In this document: one piece after another, positions 26,362 through 33,330 of the stretch
How positions within the stretch are numbered: the stretch's first letter is position 1
Layout: every line of letters starts with the position of its first letter
Position numbers and translations under genes: made by a program
Origin: CAZXTR01 sp964643615
Lineage (GTDB): Bacteria; Pseudomonadota; Alphaproteobacteria; CAAHEQ01; UBA3637
Length of the DNA: 33,330 nt
Assembly (NCBI GenBank): GCA_964643615.1
Contig: CAZXTR010000006.1
Span: 1-33,330 of the forward strand
Direction of reading: 5' to 3'
The notes under the pieces: generated by a model
Told to the model about the DNA's origin: nothing
Databases searched by the model: none
Seen by the model: only the letters and a program-made list of their open reading frames with translations

Positions 26362-27801
26362 TCAGAGATTTTTTTCATTTTCTTTTGCCTTAAACTCTTT
26401 TGCTTTCAACTCTGCTTGTGCCAAAGTACCAACCATAAAGAAAGCTTGTTCTGGCCAATCATCACATTGTCCGTCAACAATCGCTTTAAAGCCTTTAATT
26501 GTCTCTATTAAAGGGATAAAACTCCCCTTTTGTCCCGTAAACGTTTCAGCTACGCAAAAAGGTTGGGTCAAAAATCTTTGGATTTTTCGGGCTCTTGAAA
26601 CGGTCAATTTCTCTTCAGAAGAAAGTTCACCAACACCCAAGATAGCAATAATATCCTGCAAAGATTTATACGTTTGTAAAATTTTTAAAACATCTTGAGC
26701 CACTCGATAATGTTCACTACCTACAATTTCCGAACACAAAATACGACTTGACGATTCTAACGGATCAACAGCAGGATAAAGCCCTTGTGCGGCGATAGTT
26801 CGGCTTAACACCGTCGTTGCATCAAGGTGTGAAAACGTCGTCGCAGGGGCAGGATCTGTTAAATCATCGGCGGGAACATAAACGGCTTGGACTGAAGTAA
26901 TAGAACCATGCTTAGTTGAAGTAATACGTTCTTGTAATTCCCCCATATCCGTCGCTAATGTGGGTTGATAACCCACTGACGACGGCATGCGGCCTAACAA
27001 AGAAGAGACTTCCGCTCCTGCCTGAGTAAAACGAAAAATATTATCAACAAAGAACAAAACATCTTGTCCTGCATAGTCACGAAAATATTCTGCCACAGTT
27101 AAGCCAGTCAACGCCACCAAAGACCTTGCTCCAGGAGATTCGTTCATCTGCCCAAAAACTAAAGTAGCTTTAGATTTTTTTCCTTTTAAATCAATCACAC
27201 CACTTTCTATCATGGCCGTATACAAATCATTTCCTTCTCTTGTCCGCTCTCCAACACCGGCAAAAACAGAATAGCCGCCATGCTGTTTGGCAATACTATT
27301 AATCAATTCCATAATAATTACTGTTTTCCCAACACCAGCACCGCCGAATAAACCTATTTTTCCACCTTTCGCATAAGGACAAAGCAAATCAATCACTTTT
27401 ATCCCCGTCACCAACACAGAAATTTCCGAAGATTGTTCGATAAATTCTGGAGCCAAACGATGAATTGGCATATGAATGTCAGACAAAATTGGACCTCTGC
27501 CATCCAAAGGATCTCCAGTAACATTCATAATTCGTCCTAAAGTGGGATCCCCAACGGGGACGGATATCATCTTTTGCGTATTCACGACTTCTTGTCCTAA
27601 AAACAATCCATCAGTTGAACCCATTGAAAGACATCGTACAATTGAATCTTCCAATAATTGAGCTACCTCTAACGTTAACAATCCATTTTCTTGTACAACA
27701 TGCAACGCCGTTAACAATGGTGGCATTTCACCTAAAGTAAATTGAACATCTATCACAGATCCAACAATACTAACAATTTTCCCATTTTTCTTTTGTGACA
27801 T
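26362..27801 (-). CDS. atpD: F1 ATP synthase beta subunit
   Basis: Catalytic subunit, 479 aa. Walker A GGAGVGKTVIIMEL, GVGERTREGNDLY, the Walker B region VLFFVDNIFRFTQAG with the phosphate-binding Arg, and LGRMPSSVGYQPTLATDMG are present, as is VQAVYVPADDLTDPAP. A usual YHEM after GND(L/F) reads YTAM (T195, A196), so the Glu that sits near the catalytic magnesium in E. coli beta (E192) is Ala. Start and preceding stop overlap as TAATG. An about 12-residue Lys/Glu-rich tail ends the protein. Core motifs are kept, so ATP hydrolysis or synthesis remains plausible; activity with the E-to-A change is uncertain. Confidence 0.95.
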   Translation of the reverse strand: MSQKKNGKIVSIVGSVIDVQFTLGEMPPLLTALHVVQENGLLTLEVAQLLEDSIVRCLSMGSTDGLFLGQEVVNTQKMISVPVGDPTLGRIMNVTGDPLDGRGPILSDIHMPIHRLAPEFIEQSSEISVLVTGIKVIDLLCPYAKGGKIGLFGGAGVGKTVIIMELINSIAKQHGGYSVFAGVGERTREGNDLYTAMIESGVIDLKGKKSKATLVFGQMNESPGARSLVALTGLTVAEYFRDYAGQDVLFFVDNIFRFTQAGAEVSSLLGRMPSSVGYQPTLATDMGELQERITSTKHGSITSVQAVYVPADDLTDPAPATTFSHLDATTVLSRTIAAQGLYPAVDPLESSSRILCSEIVGSEHYRVAQDVLKILQTYKSLQDIIAILGVGELSSEEKLTVSRARKIQRFLTQPFCVAETFTGQKGSFIPLIETIKGFKAIVDGQCDDWPEQAFFMVGTLAQAELKAKEFKAKENEKNL

Positions 27802-28868
27802 TATGCACCTCCCTGTGCGCCAGAAATTATTTCTATCAAATTTTGTGTAACAATCTCTTGACGCTTACGATGATATTTTTTTTGTAACATTTGCATCATT
27901 TCTTCAGCATTTCTAGATGCATTATCCATTGCCATTAGTCGTGAAGTGCTTTCAGACGCCTTTGATTCTAACAAAATTTTATAAATGCAAGACCCCACAT
28001 ACGTCGGCAAAATATCTTCCAACATTTTTTGTAAATTAGGTTCATAATCATAAGCTTCCACAGGTCTTGTTGATTCTTTTTCCAAATTATCCATTTCTAT
28101 GTTTTGCAAGGGTGATTGAAGGATCTTTCCCCCTACCGCTTGTAATAACAACGTAGCTTTTCTAGTTAACTTCTTTTTATTTGGATCTTTTTTCGTTTCA
28201 ACAATACTTACTGTATTCAGGTCCATCCATTGTTTCCATCGATTTTCTGGATTAAAAGAATCAACAGGAATTAACTGTGATACAATGGATTTTTGTTCAG
28301 TTATTGATTGGAATTGGCTGTAGACAAGCAAGCATACATCAAACAAATCTCTAAAAAAAGAAACAATCACAGCGTGGGATAATTTTTGAGCATTATCTAA
28401 CGTAGAATTATTGTCTTTTTCTTGCATAATATGAACATTTAATTCGGGATGTTTATATTGAAGTAACTCGCCTCCTTTACGCCCAAAGCAAAGCAACATA
28501 ACTTGCTTGTCTTGGGATTTTAAATAGGCGATTAAACGTTCCACTTGGTTAATAAGTGCTTGGTTAAATTGTCCACACAACCCTTCGTTAGATAAAATAG
28601 CCACAATTAAAAAAGTTTTTTCCTTTTCTCTGCCTTTCAACAATAAAGGCATAGAAATTTTATCGTCATTTATTTTGTTCAACACACTCACGGCTCGCAC
28701 CAAACGTCGAATCATTCTGTCAATTTCACCTGCATAAGCGTATGCTTTTACCAAATTCAAATGGGCTTTTCTTAATTTAGAAACAGAAATAATCTTCATT
28801 GCCGACGTCATTTTCATTGTTGACGCAACGATCTTAATACGCGTACGAAGTTGTTTTAATCCATTCAT
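27801..28868 (-). CDS. atpG: F1 ATP synthase gamma subunit with a long insertion
   Basis: Central rotor shaft of F1. 355 aa against about 290 usual. The N-terminal helix (LKQLRTRIKIVASTMKMTSAM), the SNEGLCGQFN segment near residue 93 and the C-terminal helix (MDNASRNAEEMMQMLQ to TQNLIEIISGA) are clear. Between about residues 203 and 272, where most gammas have a short loop before Y-x-x-EP, lies an insertion of roughly 55-60 residues, Lys-rich in its first half and Glu-rich in its second. The start overlaps the alpha stop (ATGA). The insertion is in frame and the flanks are conserved in style, so it is probably real. Confidence 0.92.
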   Translation of the reverse strand: MNGLKQLRTRIKIVASTMKMTSAMKIISVSKLRKAHLNLVKAYAYAGEIDRMIRRLVRAVSVLNKINDDKISMPLLLKGREKEKTFLIVAILSNEGLCGQFNQALINQVERLIAYLKSQDKQVMLLCFGRKGGELLQYKHPELNVHIMQEKDNNSTLDNAQKLSHAVIVSFFRDLFDVCLLVYSQFQSITEQKSIVSQLIPVDSFNPENRWKQWMDLNTVSIVETKKDPNKKKLTRKATLLLQAVGGKILQSPLQNIEMDNLEKESTRPVEAYDYEPNLQKMLEDILPTYVGSCIYKILLESKASESTSRLMAMDNASRNAEEMMQMLQKKYHRKRQEIVTQNLIEIISGAQGGA

Positions 28869-30493
28869 ATTTGATTTTTCTTTTCAATAAAAGACTCCAC
28901 AAAATCTTGAATAACCCGAGACAATTCCTTTTCTATCGGCTCAACCATTTTGGCATCGCAAGACAAAGCTTTCAACAATTCTGGATATTCCAAAGCAATA
29001 TATTCTTGTAATTGTTCTTCAAACATGATGACATCTTTCGGATCTAACAAAGACAAAAATCCATGCACCACAGTAAAGATAGCAATAATTTCCTGTTCAA
29101 AACTTAACGGGGCATGCAATTTTTGTTTCAATATTTCGGTAATTTGAACCCCTTGTTTCAATAAAGATTGGCTTGAATTATCTAAATCAGAGGAAATTTG
29201 AGAAAAAGACAACATTTCGTAATATTGAGCTAAACTCAACTTTAACGATGCCGATAATTCACCCAAAACAGGACATTGTGCTCTTGATCCCACGCGACTA
29301 ACTGACAGTCCTACATTCACTGCTGGACGAATTCCTTCGTTAAACAAACTGTTTTCAAGAAAAATCTGACCATCTGTAATGGAAATAATATTTGTCGGGA
29401 TATAGGCGGATACATCTCCTTCTTGCGTTTCAACAACTGGGATAGCCGTTAATGACCCACCACCCTTACTTTTACTCATCATAGCAGAACGTTCCAAAAG
29501 TCTAGCGTGAAGATAAAAAATATCGCCTGGATAGGCTTCTCGCCCAGGGGGGCGTTTTAACAACAACGAAATTTGACGATAAGCATTTGCATGTTTAGAT
29601 AAATCATCATAAAAAACAACAGCATGCATCCCATTATCACGAAAATATTCGCCCAATGTGCACCCTGTAAAGGGTGCTAAATATTGCAAGGATGCTGAAG
29701 CTGAAGCACTTGCCGATACAACGGCCGTATAGGACATTGCTCCATATTTTTGCAATGTTCGCACAACATCGGCGACGGTAGAAGTCTTTTGTCCGATAGC
29801 AACATAAATACAAAACAATTTATCCGATTTTTTTATGGCCTTATCATTGCGTTCTCTTTGGGCGATAATAGAATCCACAATCAGCGCCGTTTTCCCCGTT
29901 TGCCTATCCCCCACAATAAGCTCTCTTTGTCCCAAGCCAATAGGAATCAATGCATCTATAACCTTTATCCCAGTCTGAAAAGGTCTGTAAACAGGCTGGC
30001 GATCAACAACCCCAGGAGCGGAAGCTTCCAATGGTTTTTTATCTGTAAAAGCGATTTCTCCATTGCCATCAATAGGTCGCCCCAATGCATCAATAACACG
30101 TCCCATCAATGACATTCCGACTGGAACTTGAATAACGCTTCCTGTTTGAAAAACTAAATCTCCTTCAATTAATTGGGTATAATCACCCAAAATCACGACA
30201 TCCACATACGAAGGGTTCAAATTCAAAACGATTCCTTGGATATGATGTGGAAAACGGACAAGTTCACCAGATTTAATTTGACGCATCCCGGCCACACGCG
30301 CGATACCGTCTTTGACAGAAATAATAACGCCAAAACGCTCCATTTTTGGTTTTAATTCTTGAGAAGCAAGTAATTCCTTAATCAAGTTTTCAAAAGCATC
30401 CAAAGATAAATCTGATAAAGAGATGTTTCCTAACGCTTTTTGCAATAATGTCAACTTTCGTTGTACAGAAACATCAATCAAACAAGAACGAAT
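28865..30493 (-). CDS. atpH/atpA: F1 ATP synthase alpha subunit, fused upstream to the C-terminal end of delta (5' end in gap)
   Basis: The alpha part is complete: VIISVKDGIARVAGM, Walker A GDRQTGKTALIVDSI, YDDLSKHANAYRQISLLL, RPPGREAYPGD and the arginine finger in SVSRVG. Upstream of the alpha N-terminal helix the frame stays open to the gap at 30493. The last visible residues, IRSCLIDVSVQRKLTLLQKAL, fit the end of the delta subunit (AtpH; pattern R-x-x-IDxS-x-x-x-KLxxLxxAL), and about 7 residues join the two. No stop separates them. No ATG lies between the delta-like tail and Met at 30342, which is already inside the conserved alpha core. A TTG at 30481 falls within the delta-like tail and is unlikely to be a true start. 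A sequencing frameshift beside the gap, or internal initiation at a TTG, are the alternatives. Confidence 0.8.
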   Translation of the reverse strand: MRSCLIDVSVQRKLTLLQKALGNISLSDLSLDAFENLIKELLASQELKPKMERFGVIISVKDGIARVAGMRQIKSGELVRFPHHIQGIVLNLNPSYVDVVILGDYTQLIEGDLVFQTGSVIQVPVGMSLMGRVIDALGRPIDGNGEIAFTDKKPLEASAPGVVDRQPVYRPFQTGIKVIDALIPIGLGQRELIVGDRQTGKTALIVDSIIAQRERNDKAIKKSDKLFCIYVAIGQKTSTVADVVRTLQKYGAMSYTAVVSASASASASLQYLAPFTGCTLGEYFRDNGMHAVVFYDDLSKHANAYRQISLLLKRPPGREAYPGDIFYLHARLLERSAMMSKSKGGGSLTAIPVVETQEGDVSAYIPTNIISITDGQIFLENSLFNEGIRPAVNVGLSVSRVGSRAQCPVLGELSASLKLSLAQYYEMLSFSQISSDLDNSSQSLLKQGVQITEILKQKLHAPLSFEQEIIAIFTVVHGFLSLLDPKDVIMFEEQLQEYIALEYPELLKALSCDAKMVEPIEKELSRVIQDFVESFIEKKNQI

Positions 30494-30593
30494 NNNNNNN
30501 NNNNNNNNNNNNNNNNNNNNNNNNNNNNNNNNNNNNNNNNNNNNNNNNNNNNNNNNNNNNNNNNNNNNNNNNNNNNNNNNNNNNNNNNNNNNN
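30494..30593. other. Assembly gap (100 N)
   Basis: A run of 100 N immediately upstream of the delta-alpha frame. It is where the rest of the delta subunit and the promoter of the ATP synthase genes should be. Confidence 0.95.
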
Positions 30594-30607
30594 ATTCCAT
30601 AAAAATC

Positions 30608-30626
30608 AAGGAATGAAAAATTCCTT
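30608..30626 (-). terminator. Possible intrinsic terminator after the 90-aa gene
   Basis: A perfect 7-bp inverted repeat AAGGAAT/ATTCCTT with a 5-base loop is followed on the minus strand by GATTTTTA. It lies about 100 bases after the stop of the small membrane protein and before the ATP synthase gap. The stem is AT-rich, so strength is doubtful. A second, GC-richer pair (GAGCG/CGCTC) sits just upstream at 30629-30651. Confidence 0.35.
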
Positions 30627-30726
30627 TAGAGCGGATTCAGAACACGCGCTCCTTTTTAAAAAGAAAACACATAACCATTAATTGCACTTAGCATAAGTGA
30701 AACCAAGTAAAAAAACAGAGCGGATT

Positions 30727-30999
30727 TTATTTTGGGAAAGGGTCTTTTGGCGCTTTCTTTTGGTATACATCCTTTGCTTCATCAAAACGGATTTGCCCTA
30801 CCTGCCGAAATTTTTTGGACGAATCCACGAAATCTGAAACTCCATTAGCAACATTATGAACGAAAGCTACTATTTTATTTTTAATTACAAAAGGAACTTG
30901 CTGTGGCGGGACACGCCCAACAAACCAAAACAAAGCCAAAACGATAGAAATGAAAACAGTCCACTTAAACAAACCGGTAAAAAATTCTTTTACTTGCAT
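30727..30999 (-). CDS. Small membrane protein of unknown function (90 aa)
   Basis: One hydrophobic segment at about residues 12-28 (WTVFISIVLALFWFVG), then VPPQQVPFVIKNKI, an amphipathic stretch and a Lys/Pro-rich end. A GGAG ribosome site lies about 8 bases before the ATG. Divergent from the metallopeptidase gene and upstream of the ATP synthase genes on the same strand. I do not recognise the family. The composition is normal and the start is well marked, so I consider it a real gene; it probably sits in the inner membrane. Confidence 0.65.
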   Translation of the reverse strand: MQVKEFFTGLFKWTVFISIVLALFWFVGRVPPQQVPFVIKNKIVAFVHNVANGVSDFVDSSKKFRQVGQIRFDEAKDVYQKKAPKDPFPK

Positions 31000-31022
31000 A
31001 GTTCTATCTCCATAAATTATGT

Positions 31023-31050
31023 TTGTTTTTTTAATAAGTTACCTTATAAT
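31023..31050 (+). promoter_or_regulatory. Probable promoter of the YgjP-type metallopeptidase gene
   Basis: TTGTTT at 31023-31028 and a perfect TATAAT at 31045-31050, 16 bases apart, end 35 bases before the TTG start at 31086. It lies in the short divergent intergenic region. Confidence 0.55.
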
Positions 31051-31085
31051 AAAACAAACTGCAAATATTTCAAACAGAGAAAACG

Positions 31086-31772
31086 TTGGTAGAAAAAATT
31101 ATACAAATAGAAGGCATCAACATTACATTTACTCGAAAAAGTAAATCTAAATTCATTCGCTTAAGAATCGAAAAAAAAACTGGGACACCGATAGTCAGCA
31201 TGCCATTTTTTTGCCCCCTAGATACGGCAAAAACTTTTGCTATCGCGCACATCGTATGGATAAAAAAACACATAGAATCAAAACCACGACAAATTTTATT
31301 TAAAGATAAAGATTGCATTTCTTTATTGGGGCAACAAGTAACGATTTGTCACAGGCCATCAGACAGATCTGGTGTTCGTCAAGAACAAGCCTTTCTTTTT
31401 GTATCAGGGAAAGTCGAACATTTGCATCGGCGCGTTACTGACTTTATTAAACAACAAGTCAAAGATTACGCGACTATTCACGCAAAATCGTTAGCTTTAA
31501 AGCAACATAAAAAGATCTTTGCAATCAGCGTCAAAGACACCACATCTAGATGGGGCAGTTGTTCGACTTCTGGGCGTTTATCTTTTTGCTGGAGATTAGG
31601 CTTGGCCCCATTGTTTGTATTGGACTACGTTATTGCACATGAAGTCGGTCACTTAACACAAATGAATCATTCTTGGCTTTTTTGGCAAAACGTTGCGCAA
31701 ATCGCTCCCGAATCAAAGAAAGCAGAAAAATGGTTAAAAAATCATTCTAAAGATTTAAATCAATACCGTTAA
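31086..31772 (+). CDS. YgjP-type (DUF45) zinc metallopeptidase-like protein
   Basis: 228 aa. The N-terminal region FTRKSKSKFIRLRI and the following strands fit the YgjP/WLM-like fold. The zinc site is complete: HEVGH (in VIAHEVGHLTQ) and the third ligand in the downstream NHSWLFW segment; the conserved RWGSCSTSGRLSFCWRL precedes it. The start is TTG at 31086 with AGAGAAAACG before it; no better ATG is near the start of homology. Members are cytoplasmic, proposed peptidases with ill-defined substrates. Nothing in the context narrows the function. Confidence 0.88.
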   Translation: MVEKIIQIEGINITFTRKSKSKFIRLRIEKKTGTPIVSMPFFCPLDTAKTFAIAHIVWIKKHIESKPRQILFKDKDCISLLGQQVTICHRPSDRSGVRQEQAFLFVSGKVEHLHRRVTDFIKQQVKDYATIHAKSLALKQHKKIFAISVKDTTSRWGSCSTSGRLSFCWRLGLAPLFVLDYVIAHEVGHLTQMNHSWLFWQNVAQIAPESKKAEKWLKNHSKDLNQYR

Positions 31773-31789
31773 AAATTTTATTTTTTTTG

Positions 31790-31818
31790 TTGTATCAGCA
31801 AAAAAAATCTTTTACTAT
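31790..31818 (+). promoter_or_regulatory. Possible promoter of the PilM/PilV-like pair
   Basis: TTGTAT at 31790-31795 and TACTAT at 31813-31818 with 17-base spacing, 27 bases before the ATG at 31846. It is a partial match to both elements. Confidence 0.35.
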
Positions 31819-31845
31819 GGTTAGGAATGAAAGGTGGAGGAGTCT

Positions 31846-32391
31846 ATGTTTTTTTGGTTAACGGTTTTAACCTTTTTAGCTGGATTGTTAATGTATTCGC
31901 TTCATCCCAAAAGTGATCGAATGGAAACATTGGATAAACCAAGAGCAGACGCACTAGTCGTTCCATTTATTGCACAACACGTTGCAGCACTACAGGCGGT
32001 TTCTCAACCGCATGAAGATGTTTCTGAACCGTTGTATGCCTCTCAAATGGCTCTAACACAAACAGAAAGTGGGGAACTCTCCCTTTTTGAGAAAATACCA
32101 GAAACNNNNNNNNNNNNNNNNNNNNNNNNNNNNNNNNNNNNNNNNNNNNNNNNNNNNNNNNNNNNNNNNNNNNNNNNNNNNNNNNNNNNNNNNNNNNNNN
32201 NNNNNGCAGGAAAAGACTTTCAACCAAGCTCAACTTGCGCTATTGACACAACACGGTATCAGGATGTTTACGTCCCTACCGCTTTTACAGCGCTGACAGG
32301 TTGTAATGAAAACATCATTATTTGCATTTCACGGTTATTTGCAACTTATGATACAAGCACGTCTCCAGCAACTATAATACGGCCAGAATAA
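31846..32391 (+). CDS. PilM-like single-pass membrane protein (interrupted by a gap)
   Basis: Starts at the ATG at 31846, preceded by the strong site GGTGGAGGAG; a GTG at 31834 lies within that site and is not used. The start FFWLTVLTFLAGLLMYSL is one membrane helix, followed by a presumed periplasmic part with FIAQHVAALQAV. 100 N interrupt the frame at 32106. After the gap the frame ending at TAA 32389-32391 reads CAIDTTRYQDVYVP and ICISRLFATYD, which looks protein-like; because gap length is unknown, joining the two parts is an assumption. Size, membrane anchor and position directly before a PilV-like prepilin recall PilM of the R64-type thin pilus. That is a weak, context-based guess. Confidence 0.55.
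   Translation: MFFWLTVLTFLAGLLMYSLHPKSDRMETLDKPRADALVVPFIAQHVAALQAVSQPHEDVSEPLYASQMALTQTESGELSLFEKIPEXXXXXXXXXXXXXXXXXXXXXXXXXXXXXXXXXXAGKDFQPSSTCAIDTTRYQDVYVPTAFTALTGCNENIIICISRLFATYDTSTSPATIIRPE
32106..32205. other. Assembly gap (100 N)
   Basis: A run of 100 N inside the PilM-like gene; true length and reading frame across it are unknown. Confidence 0.95.
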
Positions 32392-32421
32392 AAATTTTAA
32401 ACAAAAGAAAGGCATGATTTC

Positions 32422-33330
32422 ATGACACAAAAAATAACGCAGCGACAACAAGAAAAGGGCTCTTTACTTGTAGAAGTATTGGCTGTTTTGGGGTTAATAG
32501 CTCTTATCACGCCATTAATTTATCAACAAATCAACCGCCGAAACGAAGATATTTCGGCAGCGAACATTGCCACCGAAATCCGATCGGTTAAAGATGCAGC
32601 ATCCGCTTATGTTATGGCATATGAAGGGAGTATAGCAGACGTAGACTGCGAGTTATTGGATGAAGACGGGAAGTACGACGAAACCGAAACAGTAATTAAA
32701 CTCTGTGGGTGTTATGATGCCAACTGCGAGGACCCAACAACTCTTCAAGAGTTCTATCTTGGTTCAGCAGAGACCTTAGGAGATTATAAAGTCTGTTTTT
32801 ATGGCAAAACAGTTCCCACATCATCTGCAGGCATTTATCGTCCTGCTATTTTTGCAATTGTATATAGCGACGGCTACGATAATCTTAGGCGAGCATCGCA
32901 AATTGCCGAACTGGTTGGGTTAGATGCTGGGATTAAATTAGGCGGTACTGATGGCTCTGTTAATGGTATGGACGGGACTTGGAAGTTAGAAGGATCACTA
33001 CTACCGACAGGTGATGACGAAATTGCCGACTTTGCCGTTGTAGCCACCACTGCTTTTGATACAGTAATGAGTACAACAATATTGTCAAATCTAGACATTA
33101 ATCATTTAGAAACAGATTCTGTTAAAACAACAACTGGGATTGCCAGCCGGCTTCACGCTCAAGAATTCTTTTCCGTCGGTGGTGAGTGTATTGAAGAAGT
33201 TGCAGGAGACTCAAAAATTCTTGATAACGAGGGAACATGCTCGCCTGTGTTTGTTGTGAATAATAATGGGGAAGTTATATTAAATGAAACGGCAAAAATA
33301 ACAACTAACAAAAGCGAACCACTTCTAGAG
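32422..33330 (+). CDS. PilV-like type IV prepilin / shufflon-type pilus tip protein (partial at right edge)
   Basis: Open from ATG 32422 to the last base (303 codons, no stop), 30 bases after the PilM-like stop, with AAAGAAAGG as ribosome site. The N-terminus is a good prepilin: EKG|SLLVEVLAVLGLIALITPL, with cleavage after G13 and Glu at +5 (E18), then the alpha-helical spine with AANIATEIRSVKDAASAYV. This matches the constant region of bacterial shufflon proteins (PilV), minor pilins whose C-terminal part binds receptors and is switched by DNA inversion in R64. The rest contains several acidic stretches, a few cysteines and Thr-rich segments that do not point to a family. No recombinase or inverted repeats are visible in the part of the gene inside this window. 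Confidence 0.75.
   Translation, partial: MTQKITQRQQEKGSLLVEVLAVLGLIALITPLIYQQINRRNEDISAANIATEIRSVKDAASAYVMAYEGSIADVDCELLDEDGKYDETETVIKLCGCYDANCEDPTTLQEFYLGSAETLGDYKVCFYGKTVPTSSAGIYRPAIFAIVYSDGYDNLRRASQIAELVGLDAGIKLGGTDGSVNGMDGTWKLEGSLLPTGDDEIADFAVVATTAFDTVMSTTILSNLDINHLETDSVKTTTGIASRLHAQEFFSVGGECIEEVAGDSKILDNEGTCSPVFVVNNNGEVILNETAKITTNKSEPLLE

Noticed and set aside
29690..29730. SASASASAS run in the alpha subunit as a repeat expansion
   Set aside because: Compared with E. coli alpha the segment has the same length, so there is no expansion, only substitutions.
30479..30481. TTG at 30481 as the natural start of the alpha subunit
   Set aside because: It lies inside the delta-like tail and the frame stays open upstream to the gap, so the true start is more likely in missing sequence.
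1..30493. Stop-codon reassignment as the cause of the fusions
   Set aside because: TGA, TAA and TAG all end genes at the expected places (for example ATGA overlaps), and the fused junctions contain none of these codons in frame.
1..33330. CRISPR arrays, tRNA or rRNA genes, insertion sequences
   Set aside because: No regular spaced repeats, tRNA-like cloverleaf, rRNA segments or transposase frames were recognised; XerD here is the housekeeping type, not a sign of an integrated element.

Overview
The window looks like a metagenome-type scaffold (three runs of exactly 100 N, which usually mark gaps of unknown length) from an AT-rich, densely packed alphaproteobacterium. Signs of this lineage are the FtsZ C-terminal tail ending in a PTFLRRK-type peptide, the xerD | aroK - CNNM/CorC neighbourhood, an alphaproteobacterial-type LptF, an IalB-family protein and a degenerate PPP-phosphatase-like protein of a type I associate with this class. 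The order level cannot be fixed from sequence alone; I would look first among host-associated or gut Holosporales/Rickettsiales/Rhodospirillales-like groups. A full meso-DAP-type peptidoglycan pathway segment and an LPS-export gene show a genuine Gram-negative envelope.

Layout. 1-3534 (minus): an operon-like run of a small membrane protein, an exported helical protein, xerD and then an LptF permease whose frame runs without a stop into an LptD-like (OstA) domain and off the left edge. 3637-5447 (plus): aroK and a CNNM/CorC-type membrane protein; aroB, often found between them in relatives, is absent. 5444-7266 (minus): a PPP-phosphatase-like protein that has lost its metal-binding motifs, and a cysteine-rich pilin-like protein. 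7405-23832 (plus): the division and cell wall (dcw) cluster mraZ (5' end in a gap), rsmH, ftsL, ftsI, a murE-murF fusion, mraY, ftsW, murG, murC, murB, ddl, ftsQ, ftsA, ftsZ. Genes overlap or nearly touch, and murD is missing from its usual place between mraY and ftsW. 23833-24367: about 535 bases with no intact gene. 24368-25959 (plus): an IalB-family exported protein and rlmN. 25929-30493 (minus): F1 ATP synthase genes alpha, gamma, beta, epsilon. The alpha frame continues upstream, with no stop and no ATG, into a sequence that reads as the C-terminal end of the delta subunit. 30727-33330: a small membrane protein (minus), a YgjP-type metallopeptidase (plus), a PilM-like membrane protein interrupted by a gap, and a PilV-like prepilin running off the right edge.

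The most interesting theme is fusion of operon neighbours: LptF-LptD, MurE-MurF and AtpH-AtpA are all in one frame in this window. The first and third are unusual to my knowledge and have structural consequences: a signal-peptidase-cleavable polyprotein in one case, delta/alpha stoichiometry in the other. Both need read-level confirmation because they sit at the window edge or beside an assembly gap. The other notable features are two different pilin-like proteins, one lacking the conserved Glu at +5, a long insertion in the gamma subunit, and substitutions near the beta catalytic site.
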